Part shown: in pieces, positions 1 through 5,300 of the stretch
Layout of the letters: each line of letters begins with the position of its first letter
Numbering within the stretch: the stretch's first letter is position 1
Origin: Acidobacteriota bacterium
Lineage (GTDB): Bacteria; Acidobacteriota; UBA890; WLXD01
Length of the DNA stretch: 8,164 bases
Direction of reading: 5' to 3'
NCBI GenBank assembly: GCA_022571615.1
Contig: JACZXM010000114.1
Span: 1 to 8,164 of the forward strand
Notes under the pieces: generated by a model
Told to the model about the DNA's origin: nothing
Database searches by the model: none
The model's input: the letters and a program-made list of their open reading frames with translations, nothing else
Translations under genes and position numbers: made by a program

Positions 1-274
1 GATGCAAGCTCTTGGGGAGTCTCAGCAAGACCTTCCCGCTGTGAGTGTGGGATTCCGCCGGCGGCGGCACTCCCACCCCCGTGTCGAGGCACGCCTGAAT
101 CCAGGCTTCCGCGGCGGACTCCAGGTTCTCGTAGGCTTCCTCCAGGCTCTCACCCTCGGCAAAGCACCCAGGGAACTCCTGAATCCGCGCGGCGAACCCA
201 CGATCTGGGTCGGGTACCACCACGCGCGCGTACGGTTGGGACAAGTACTCGTGCGCTTGACTAGTGGTAGACAT
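1..274 (-). CDS. hicB: HicB-family antitoxin, 3' end cut by window edge
   Basis: Antitoxin of a HicAB type II toxin-antitoxin pair. HicB proteins bind and block the HicA RNase, and their C-terminal DNA-binding domain represses the operon. The 91 visible residues start at ATG 274. Residues 15-70 give the HicB fold: YARVVVPDPDRGFAARI, then FPGCFAEGES (34-43), then the helix EEAYENLESAAEAW. The last visible stretch, GKVLLRLPKSLH (80-91), is the usual start of a ribbon-helix-helix domain, so the missing part should hold the DNA-binding region. The start is preceded by AAGGAGGTG (278-286), a very strong ribosome binding site three bases upstream. The start codon lies 14 nt inside the end of the toxin gene, so the two are probably translationally coupled. 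Family call is confident; the true end is outside the window. Confidence 0.88.
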   Translation of the reverse strand, partial: MSTTSQAHEYLSQPYARVVVPDPDRGFAARIQEFPGCFAEGESLEEAYENLESAAEAWIQACLDTGVGVPPPAESHTHSGKVLLRLPKSLH

Positions 275-557
275 CTTCACCTCCTTCGTCCGAATCATCG
301 AGAGCCTCGATTTCATCCAAGTCGTCTTCGAGATGGTCGAGGATGCTCTTGACAGTGCCTCGTCTCATCTCTCCTGGGTGCTTGGGGATCGACAACGGGA
401 AACGCCCCTTCATGACCCATGTGGGATGTTTCCCGCGGGCATGGAGCCTTCGCCCGACACGCCTCGCCACAGACTCTAGCTCGCTACCTCGGACGCCGCC
501 CTTATTGCGAAGGGCCGCAATCTCTTGACGGAGCCTGGCGATCTTCTTCGGACTCAT
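261..557 (-). CDS. hicA: HicA/YcfA-like toxin (mRNA interferase)
   Basis: Predicted translation-dependent mRNA-cleaving toxin of the HicA family, paired with the HicB antitoxin directly downstream. HicA proteins have a double-stranded-RNA-binding-like fold with one catalytic histidine. Here GKHPTWV (residues 42-48) corresponds to the family's G-S-H motif, with H44 the likely catalytic residue. PLSIPKHPGEMRRGTVKSIL (54-73) matches the conserved second half (P-x-H ... GT-x-x-x-I-L). At 98 residues it is longer than the classic 60-80: it has an extended N-terminus and an acidic tail (79-98, many D/E) coded partly by the overlap with hicB. The ATG at 557 has no recognisable ribosome binding site, in contrast to hicB. 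Toxin-before-antitoxin order is the norm for hicAB. Activity is inferred from the motifs and the partner. Confidence 0.82.
   Translation of the reverse strand: MSPKKIARLRQEIAALRNKGGVRGSELESVARRVGRRLHARGKHPTWVMKGRFPLSIPKHPGEMRRGTVKSILDHLEDDLDEIEALDDSDEGGEDVYH
278..286 (-). promoter_or_regulatory. Strong Shine-Dalgarno of hicB, inside hicA
   Basis: On the minus strand this reads AAGGAGGTG, a full-length match to the 16S rRNA anti-Shine-Dalgarno sequence, three bases before the hicB ATG. It lies within the 3' coding end of hicA. It fixes the hicB start and suggests that the antitoxin is translated much more efficiently than the toxin. Confidence 0.8.
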
Positions 558-575
558 AGTATCGCCAGTGATATC

Positions 576-604
576 ATCTTTGCAACCTAATTCGACCTGT
601 TCAA
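576..604 (-). promoter_or_regulatory. Weak candidate promoter of hicAB
   Basis: On the minus strand a TTGAAC hexamer (599-604) is followed after exactly 17 bases by AAAGAT (576-581). This resembles a housekeeping -35/-10 pair with a good -35 and a poor -10. Transcription would start about 10-15 bases before the hicA ATG. An 8-bp palindrome, TGATATCA (569-576), sits at the expected start site and could be a HicB operator half. Low confidence: the -10 matches consensus at only three of six positions. Confidence 0.25.
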
Positions 605-608
605 CGTC

Positions 609-622
609 GGTGAGGACTCACC
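609..622. repeat. Short inverted repeat upstream of hicAB
   Basis: GGTGAG (609-614) and CTCACC (617-622) are perfect inverted copies separated by two bases, just upstream of the candidate hicA -35. The size and near-contiguous arms suit a dimeric repressor site, but HicB binding cannot be shown from sequence alone. Confidence 0.3.
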
Positions 623-856
623 CATGCACGCACCCCTGTCTGTCGCCGTGACCCTCTGGGGTGACCCCTGGCTTTAGGAGACGGTCACGAGTTCGAGGGC
701 TCCTTGGAGCAGTCACCTGCGAACCACTGGCTGCACGCGGCTGAGGCGCGTAGGCGATCGAGGAAGAGGGGCGGCGAGCACTCAGGAGACGCGATGAGCC
801 GCACGGTGTCGGCGACCCCCGCAAGGACGGGTTGGCGATCCGCTACTAGGCGCCGG

Positions 857-1840
857 CTAGCGTCCCTGGCGCACCTCGACGTTACCCGAGGCCGTGCTCA
901 GGCGGATCTCTGGACCGCCCGCGCCGCGCACCACCGTCTTGCGCTCGTAGGTCTGTCCGTGTCGCTCGTAGGTTTCCTCGGAGGTAAAGGCGAAGGGGCT
1001 GCGAATGCGACCGCGGTCCTGACGCTTGCTCATGATCAGGGTGAAGTCGGATCCGAATCCAGCCGTCAGCTGGACGTTCCCGGACGCCGAGGACAGCTCC
1101 AGGTCGTGTGTCTGGATGGCGTTCAGCCGCACCGTGACGTCGCCCGAGGCCGAGGAGAAGCGACTGGCGCCGCTGAGCTCGCTGTCGTACACGCGCACGT
1201 CCCCGCTGGCTGAGCTGGCCTTCAAGATGCCCGTACTGTTGCGCACCGTGACGTTGCCGGAGGCGGTCGAGAACTCGAATCCCCGGCCGCCGATCACGGC
1301 ATCGAGGTCGATGTCGCCGCTCGCGGTGCTCATCTCGACACCCTCGCCCACCGTGACGTTCGACAGCTTGAAATCGCCGCTGGCGGTCGAAATGTCGGAT
1401 CCGGCCAGGATGCCGCCGCCACGCAGCACGAAGTCGCCGCTGGCGGTGTCGATCTCGAAGCGAGCGCTCACGAACTCGGCTTCCACGCCGCCGGACGCCG
1501 TGTCCATCACGATCGTCAGCCGGGCCGAAGCCGGAACCGCCAGGATCCAGCGGACGCTCCCTCGACTGCTGCCGTGTCCCCACTCCTCGTGGATGTTCAG
1601 CGTCGAGCCGTGCTGCTCGACCTCGCCGCGAAAGGCTCCGCCGGGACGCACGTTCTGCTCCAGACGGAGCTCGAACTCGTTGCCGTCGGCAAGACCTATC
1701 TCCAGGTCGCCCGACGTGCCGTCGAGGTTGATCCGGTCGATGCCGGAGAAGCTCCAGGTCTGCTCGCTCTGTGCGGCGACCGGCGATACGACAACCGCGC
1801 CCATCAGCGCGGCCAGGGAGATGCGTTGCCAAGCCTTCAT
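857..1840 (-). CDS. Secreted DUF4097-family beta-repeat protein
   Basis: Exported repeat protein of the DUF4097 (putative adhesin-like) type; biochemical role unknown. Residues 1-23 form a signal peptide: K2/R6, a hydrophobic core, then a VAA-Q cleavage site. The mature part is a ladder of short beta strands, each opened by a T/S-x-SG-D/N motif. Copies lie at residues 42 (TSGD), 114, 132, 152, 172, 192, 210, 230, 251 and 316. In the central block the spacing is 18-21 residues, as expected for a parallel beta-helix or solenoid with one turn per repeat. A linker with charged residues (about 270-300, RQDRGRIR and YERHGQTYERK) interrupts the ladder before the last copy. The ATG at 1840 follows AAGGAG (1850-1855) by nine bases. 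It appears to be monocistronic. It is probably periplasmic or surface-located; ligand and partners are not evident. Confidence 0.85.
   Translation of the reverse strand: MKAWQRISLAALMGAVVVSPVAAQSEQTWSFSGIDRINLDGTSGDLEIGLADGNEFELRLEQNVRPGGAFRGEVEQHGSTLNIHEEWGHGSSRGSVRWILAVPASARLTIVMDTASGGVEAEFVSARFEIDTASGDFVLRGGGILAGSDISTASGDFKLSNVTVGEGVEMSTASGDIDLDAVIGGRGFEFSTASGNVTVRNSTGILKASSASGDVRVYDSELSGASRFSSASGDVTVRLNAIQTHDLELSSASGNVQLTAGFGSDFTLIMSKRQDRGRIRSPFAFTSEETYERHGQTYERKTVVRGAGGPEIRLSTASGNVEVRQGR
881..1501 (-). repeat. Coding repeats for the TASGD-type ladder
   Basis: Nine of the ten T/S-A-S-G-D/N/G motifs of the DUF4097 protein lie here, mostly 54-63 bases apart. On the plus strand they show as recurring cgccgctggcggt-type blocks (for example near 1370, 1430 and 1310). 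The DNA copies have diverged. The protein motif is kept, which suggests old internal duplications under selection rather than a recent tandem expansion. Confidence 0.75.
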
Positions 1841-1889
1841 GCTCGGAGACTCCTTCGGTTGGAGGGCATACGGGGAGCACGGTATTCGA

Positions 1890-1904
1890 TCTCACTGGGT
1901 GAGA
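1890..1904. repeat. Inverted repeat in leader of the DUF4097 gene
   Basis: TCTCAC (1890-1895) and GTGAGA (1899-1904) are perfect inverted arms around a three-base loop, 50-64 bases upstream of the DUF4097 start codon. It could be an operator or a small leader hairpin. No clear promoter hexamers were found around it. Confidence 0.35.
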
Positions 1905-1931
1905 CGCGGGCGACTGGAGGATGGTTGGAAC

Positions 1932-1967
1932 CTAGCAGCCCGTGGCAGAAGTGGCGTGGGCTGCTAG
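1932..1967. repeat. Strong hairpin between hspQ-like gene and DUF4097 gene
   Basis: CTAGCAGCCC (1932-1941) pairs perfectly with GGGCTGCTAG (1958-1967). The stem extends inward by two G-T pairs and one G-C pair, leaving a ten-base loop. It is the strongest stem in this intergenic region. On the minus strand it lies about 120 bases after the hspQ-like stop and about 90 bases before the DUF4097 start. No T-rich run follows on either strand, so a classic intrinsic terminator is not supported. A regulatory or processing structure is possible. Confidence 0.5.
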
Positions 1968-2089
1968 AGGCGGGAGATGGCGGCGGGGTGCGCTCAGCGA
2001 GCTCGTTCCGCCTGCTTCCGGTACCAGCGGCGATCCAGGTGCTGCCATCGATATACAGAACTTATCGCTGAAGGCTCAGGAATCGGGTG

Positions 2090-2404
2090 CTAGTGCAGCG
2101 TGGTGCCCATGGCGTACCGCCCGTCCTGGAACTCGCCGCACAGCGTGGCCACCAGCGGGTGGCTGATCGGCTGACCGCCGTCGTCCGGCTCGAGGTTTCG
2201 CTCGGCCACGTAGGTCGTGTGCTCAGCCCCGTCGACGAGCACGTGATACCAGGGACTGTCCTTCGGCGGGCAAGACCGCGCCACCATCTCGTACCACTCG
2301 TCGGCGCCCTGAAATGTGGCATCGACGTCGAAGATGACGCCACGGTAGTCGAACTTCATGTGATGGACGATCTGGCCGACGAAGAACCTGGCAGTGTGCT
2401 CCAT
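2090..2404 (-). CDS. hspQ: HspQ/YccV-like hemimethylated-DNA-binding domain protein
   Basis: Small cytoplasmic protein of the HspQ (YccV) family. In E. coli, HspQ binds hemimethylated DNA and acts as a specificity factor for Lon protease. The 104 residues cover the whole domain: ARFFVGQIVHHMKFDYRGVI near the N-terminus, FDVDATFQG, then PWYHVLVDG and TTYVAERNLEPDD, and a C-terminal HPLVATLCGEF. The length fits the family (about 105). I place the start at ATG 2404, because the E. coli protein also has only a few residues before the equivalent conserved FxxGQxVxH segment. An in-frame GTG at 2428 would add eight residues, and neither site has a strong ribosome binding site. The gene follows a 51-codon secreted ORF by 16 bases, so it may be the last gene of a short operon. 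Role here is inferred from E. coli. Confidence 0.85.
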   Translation of the reverse strand: MEHTARFFVGQIVHHMKFDYRGVIFDVDATFQGADEWYEMVARSCPPKDSPWYHVLVDGAEHTTYVAERNLEPDDGGQPISHPLVATLCGEFQDGRYAMGTTLH

Positions 2405-2420
2405 GACACCCGTCACGTTA

Positions 2421-2576
2421 TCACGCACGCCGTGTGCCGACGTGAGTTTCCTGAGTAGGTTGCTCAGCCGGTGCTCGAACTTCGCACCCGGCTACCGCAG
2501 CGAAGCTGGGATGCGGAAGCAGCATCGCTGCGATGACCAGCAAGGCGGCGGCTCTCGGAACGAACGTGCTTTCCAT
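2421..2576 (-). CDS. 51-codon ORF with signal peptide and lipobox
   Basis: I do not recognise this small frame, but it has the look of an exported peptide. From ATG 2576 it encodes 51 residues: a basic N-region (R8), a hydrophobic core AAALLVIAAMLLP (9-21), then SFAAVAGC, where VAGC (28-31) is a good lipoprotein-cleavage motif with C31 as the lipidated residue. A short, Q/T/E-rich mature tail of about 20 residues follows. It starts eight bases after the VWFA-protein stop and ends 16 bases before the HspQ-like start, all on the minus strand, so it sits neatly inside a possible operon. The ribosome binding site is weak. It could be a genuine small lipoprotein, the stump of a longer secreted gene, or a chance frame. 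Confidence 0.42.
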   Translation of the reverse strand: MESTFVPRAAALLVIAAMLLPHPSFAAVAGCEVRAPAEQPTQETHVGTRRA

Positions 2577-2584
2577 GGGCCATC

Positions 2585-3586
2585 TCATCGGCCCGCAACG
2601 CCGGCTCTGTCAGCCTTCGGGGCTACGTAGCCGCGCCGGGCTACGACTTTCAGGCCCGGCCGCCTGACCTCTATCTGCAGCTTCCGATACTTGCCGTCCC
2701 GCGCACGATTGCTCGACGTGAACGAGAGCAGGTAGTAGCTGCTGTTCTCCTCGCCGATCCGTCGAACCGAAGGCTCGATGCTCGTCTGGTTGTAGAAGTA
2801 GCGGCCGCCCGTCTCATTGGCGAGTGGGGACAGCCCCCCTACTGCATAGCGAGCGTGACGACGGAAAAAGCGACGCTGGTGCGCGAGCTCCAGGTCGATC
2901 GAGTAGACGGTGCTGTTCGATTCGTTGAGCGCATCGACCGTGTCGTTGATGTCAACGAGAAAACGCCTGGTGTGCAGCTCGTTTGACAGGAAGATGATGG
3001 TCTTACGGCCGGGAAGGCCTCCTAGCTCTTCGCCAAGGCTCCTGAGTGCCTCGTAGACATATCGCTCGCCGGAGTGCGGGTAATGATGGTAGTCCACCCG
3101 CAGGAGCGGGAGGTTGCGAATGGCGCCGATGGTCGCGTCCTTGGAGGCCCCGAATTGTTGAAGCACTTTGACCGAGTAGCCGATGTCGACCACCATGACC
3201 TCATCGTTCTCGGTCAGGAACGCCGTCACGAAGCCCTCGAGCGCGTCTCGGGCTCTCACCAACGATGAGAACCTGGCGCCCAGCCGGTTGATGACGAAGA
3301 CGAATCGGCGTGGCGTAACCTCCGCCGCCTCGTCAGAGCTCGAGCCGATCATCTGGACGCTGTCCAGCCGCTGTCTGACGCCGTCCTCGTAGACCTCGAA
3401 GTCGTCCAGCGCCAGACCGGATACCGGCAGTCCCTTGTCGTCCAGAATCAGCACGTCCGTCTGGATCGCGGTGACGTCCACCCGGTACTGAGGAGCCACC
3501 TGGGGCGGCAGCGGGCTGGCCGAATTGGCAATGGCCAACGTGGATAGGGCAAGGGGCAACACAATCCAACTGCGCAGCCTGGTCAT
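2585..3586 (-). CDS. Exported VWFA-related (Acidobacterial-type) protein
   Basis: Member of the family known as VWFA-related Acidobacterial domain proteins; function unassigned. Domain order in the 333-residue product: signal peptide (1 to about 23, MTRLRSW then a hydrophobic stretch); an N-terminal strand-rich part with the hallmark DKGLPVSGLALDDFEVYEDG (50-69); a VWFA-like fold (about 95-235; FVFVINRLG, VMVVDIGYSVKV, GRKTIIFLSNE); and the typical C-terminal segment, with ETGGRYFY (258-265), SSYYLLSF and KLQIEVRRPGLKVVARRGYV. The metal-site DxSxS motif expected after the first VWFA strand is not present: the position reads NRLGA (100-104), so metal binding is doubtful. The ATG at 3586 is chosen because GGAGGA (3591-3596) precedes it and the signal peptide begins there. 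The frame stays open upstream, but that part lies in transposase-like debris. Probably periplasmic or envelope-bound. Confidence 0.85.
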   Translation of the reverse strand: MTRLRSWIVLPLALSTLAIANSASPLPPQVAPQYRVDVTAIQTDVLILDDKGLPVSGLALDDFEVYEDGVRQRLDSVQMIGSSSDEAAEVTPRRFVFVINRLGARFSSLVRARDALEGFVTAFLTENDEVMVVDIGYSVKVLQQFGASKDATIGAIRNLPLLRVDYHHYPHSGERYVYEALRSLGEELGGLPGRKTIIFLSNELHTRRFLVDINDTVDALNESNSTVYSIDLELAHQRRFFRRHARYAVGGLSPLANETGGRYFYNQTSIEPSVRRIGEENSSYYLLSFTSSNRARDGKYRKLQIEVRRPGLKVVARRGYVAPKADRAGVAGR

Positions 3587-3590
3587 GACA

Positions 3591-3596
3591 TCCTCC
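3591..3596 (-). promoter_or_regulatory. Shine-Dalgarno fixing the VWFA-protein start
   Basis: The minus strand reads GGAGGA four to five bases before ATG 3586. It decides between this start, an ATG four codons upstream at 3598, and much longer upstream extensions of the same frame. Confidence 0.7.
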
Positions 3597-3624
3597 ATCG
3601 AGTTGGTGTGAGAGTGGGCCCAAG

Positions 3625-3646
3625 TGCACACTCGATGGTGAGTGCA
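3625..3646. repeat. Imperfect inverted repeat upstream of the VWFA gene
   Basis: CACTC (3629-3633) and GAGTG (3640-3644) are inverted arms. TGCA on both outer sides extends the symmetry to TGC-ac-ACTC / GAGTGCA with a two-base bulge. It lies 39-60 bases upstream of the VWFA-protein start, between that gene and the transposase fragment. It may be an operator, a leader hairpin, or leftover element sequence. Confidence 0.3.
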
Positions 3647-3661
3647 AGGCAGGCGGGGTTC

Positions 3662-3968
3662 CTTACAGTTGCGCGTCACGGCGCCTGTGTGGTGGCTTAC
3701 ATCAGGACCGGCGGAGCTCGCCGGAACCGTGATCGGTGCCACGCCAAACAGGCTCACGATGATCGCGTCGGCACCGGTGCGCTCGAGAGCCAGGCGGCGC
3801 GGCCCAGAGACTGAAACTGGTCTGTCAGTGCTGGATACGGGTCAGGACGATCACTACCAACAGCTCGGATGCGCTCAGCACACCGACACCGAACTGCTCG
3901 AGCAACGCAGGCGCCTCGACGCGAACGATCATCTCGACCTGTTGTTCCAGCTGCTCTGCTTCTAACGC
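3662..3968 (-). pseudogene. Decayed IS110-family transposase C-terminal fragment
   Basis: Read on the minus strand, 3968 to 3825 is an open frame (stop TGA at 3825-3827). It starts with a coiled-coil-like EAEQLEQQVEMIV and then has APALLEQFGVGVLSASELL. In known IS110-family transposases (PF02371 region) the C-terminal half contains P-x-L-L-x-x-x-GVG-x-x-(T/S)A-x-x-LL, which this copies. A second, frameshifted piece further on (3757 to 3662) reads SLFGVAPITVPASSAG, matching the family's downstream LCGVAPIPASSG block. The order, strand and rough distance agree; the distance between the blocks is about 17 codons longer than I would expect. A stop codon and a change of frame separate the two pieces, and the N-terminal DEDD domain is absent, so it cannot be functional. 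It begins right at the stop codon of the RidA gene. No element ends were recognised. Family call is from motif memory, not a search. Confidence 0.62.
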
Positions 3969-5086
3969 TTCACGACGATCTGGATCTCCACCATCGATCG
4001 ACCCATCAGGCGGCTTCCCACCACCGTCGGCTCGGGCGCATCCGGCCCCAGCGTCTCATCCAGGGCAGCCCGCACGGTGTCCCAGTCCCGGATGTCAGCC
4101 AGGTAGACCCACACTTCTTCGACATCGTCGAAGCCTACTGAGGCCGCATCGAGCGTCGATCGGATGGAACCCAACGCCACGCGGGCTTGCCCCGCCGCAT
4201 CGCTACCCTGCCCCGTCATGCCCGCCACGTAGACACGGTCGCCCGTATCGATGGCCGGCGACAACGGGATGTGGCGACGCGCTTGTCCCTCGGGGCGCAC
4301 GACACTCCTCTCGCCTGAGGATACCGCCACGCACTGAATCTCCGTGGAGAAGACGGCGTTCATGAGCGCAGCACGCACCGTAGCACGCGCCGGCGGATCG
4401 TCTTCGGACACGAACTCCGCGTAGGCCCCGTTCATGTCACCAAAGCTACGGGGGTCATCCAGGAAGACCTTGCAGCTGACCAGGTCTTCGTAGCTCATTC
4501 CCGCCTCCTCCAGAATGAGGCCGATGTTGCCGAAGACCCGCCGTGTCTGCGTCCGTACATCACCCGTTACGGGCTGGTAGGTCTCCGGACTCCGGCTGGT
4601 CGCGCCGGCGATGAACAGCGTGTTCGCCACCTTGATTCCCCAGGAATACGGGAGCGCCGGAGATCTCAGGCCACCTGGAGTGACGATTTCCTTGGGGCCG
4701 CCGGTTGCCACCACCGAGATCTGGATCAGAGCCGCGGGATCCAAGAGGTCGGCTTGCACCGTGGCTCGGGTGGGAGGATTGGTCTGGAAGTACGTGCGAT
4801 AGACGCCGTTCATCGCCTGGAAGTGGCGCGTGTCCCGTAGGAACACGTTGGAGACGACGACGTCCGAGTAACCCAGGCCATGCTGGCGAAGTGCCTCACC
4901 CAGATGATCGAGCGTGGCGGCCGTCTGCTCCTCGACAGTGGTGAGCGCCACGCCCCCCGCCTCGATGCCGGTCACATTCGAGATATAGACGAACTCCGCA
5001 CTCTGCGCCGAGATCTGCGGCGGCGACGCCAACGCGAGGGCGAACAGGCACAAGACGAAGGTGCATCGGATGCTCGCTGCTATCAT
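3962..5086 (-). CDS. Secreted protein with three tandem RidA domains
   Basis: RidA (YjgF/YER057c/UK114) proteins hydrolyse reactive enamines and imines to ketones plus ammonia, normally as cytoplasmic trimers of single domains about 130 residues long. This 374-residue protein has a signal peptide (1 to about 28, hydrophobic TFVLCLFALALA, cleavage near ISA-Q) and then three RidA-like units: about 31-128, 145-256 and 272-374. Units 1 and 2 keep the signature arginine in PPTRATV (R107) and PPARATV (R234). Unit 2 also has the EI pair (E249), whereas unit 1 has Q122. In unit 3 the arginine position reads P353 (APEPTVV), although E367 remains. Only unit 2 therefore looks fully equipped, and units may pack into a trimer-like barrel within one chain. 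The ATG at 5086 follows AGGAG (5095-5099). It is divergent from the creatininase gene, with 214 bases shared. Confidence 0.86.
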   Translation of the reverse strand: MIAASIRCTFVLCLFALALASPPQISAQSAEFVYISNVTGIEAGGVALTTVEEQTAATLDHLGEALRQHGLGYSDVVVSNVFLRDTRHFQAMNGVYRTYFQTNPPTRATVQADLLDPAALIQISVVATGGPKEIVTPGGLRSPALPYSWGIKVANTLFIAGATSRSPETYQPVTGDVRTQTRRVFGNIGLILEEAGMSYEDLVSCKVFLDDPRSFGDMNGAYAEFVSEDDPPARATVRAALMNAVFSTEIQCVAVSSGERSVVRPEGQARRHIPLSPAIDTGDRVYVAGMTGQGSDAAGQARVALGSIRSTLDAASVGFDDVEEVWVYLADIRDWDTVRAALDETLGPDAPEPTVVGSRLMGRSMVEIQIVVKR

Positions 5087-5094
5087 CCGGTCAT

Positions 5095-5099
5095 CTCCT
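5095..5099 (-). promoter_or_regulatory. Shine-Dalgarno fixing the RidA-protein start
   Basis: The minus strand reads AGGAG eight bases before ATG 5086. It supports this start over the in-frame upstream ATG at 5242, which would bury the signal peptide behind 52 extra residues. Confidence 0.65.
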
Positions 5100-5235
5100 G
5101 GGATGAGGACTTTCCTGCAGAACCCTATCAGTGGTGACGCATGGCGGCCTCTCACCTCACCGACAGCCGGATCGGCCGACGCCGGTGAACATCCGACGCC
5201 CCGAGTGAATGGCGCAAACGCGCGACCGAGGTATT

Positions 5236-5252
5236 CTGCCATCTCCTGGCAG
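5236..5252. repeat. Inverted repeat in the divergent RidA/creatininase promoter region
   Basis: CTGCCA (5236-5241) and TGGCAG (5247-5252) are perfect inverted arms around TCTCC, 49-65 bases upstream of the creatininase start and about 150 bases upstream of the RidA start. The position between two divergent genes suits an operator for one shared regulator. No clear -35/-10 pair was found for either gene. A ten-base direct repeat, CATCTCCTGG (5092-5101 and 5240-5249), overlaps one arm. Confidence 0.38.
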
Positions 5253-5300
5253 GTCCCAGGACGGCGTCAGCAAGCCCTTGAAACACTCGGGAGACTCGTC

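Larger units (their letters stand above)
558..856. other. Non-coding stretch between hicA and the DUF4097 gene
   Basis: About 300 bases with no convincing gene. It holds the candidate hicA promoter, the GGTGAG/CTCACC repeat, a GGGGT-G-ACCCC palindrome (658-668) and a direct repeat GTGACCC (648-654 and 661-667). Open frames here translate to arginine/proline/serine-rich strings without domain character, so I treat them as chance. A five-base stem CGCTA/TAGCG (841-845 and 858-862) overlaps the DUF4097 stop codon but has no T-run after it, so I do not call a terminator. Confidence 0.5.

Noticed and set aside
618..824. 68-codon minus-strand frame between hicA and the DUF4097 gene
   Set aside because: Arginine/proline/serine-rich, with no ribosome binding site and no domain character; probably chance in GC-rich DNA.
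704..1213. Long plus-strand open frame across the left part of the DUF4097 gene
   Set aside because: It is antisense to a clear signal-peptide and repeat protein, has no domain features, and results from high GC third positions.
881..1501. CRISPR-like array from the regularly spaced similar blocks
   Set aside because: The blocks are coding repeats of the TASGD protein, diverged in DNA sequence, and lie inside a continuous reading frame.
882..1895. Second long minus-strand frame overlapping the DUF4097 gene
   Set aside because: The translation is arginine-rich without structure, typical of an out-of-frame reading of a GC-rich gene; the other frame has the signal peptide and the repeats.
1932..1967. 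Intrinsic terminator for the hspQ-like gene
   Set aside because: The stem is good, but no T-rich run follows on either strand, so I list it only as an inverted repeat.
3642..3965. 107-codon plus-strand frame in the gap between the VWFA and RidA genes
   Set aside because: The minus strand over the same bases carries IS110-like motifs in order; the plus-strand product has no recognisable features and no good ribosome binding site.
5209..5237. Housekeeping promoter for the creatininase gene with TATTCT (5232-5237) as -10
   Set aside because: No acceptable -35 hexamer exists 16-18 bases upstream, so the match to TATTCT alone is not enough.
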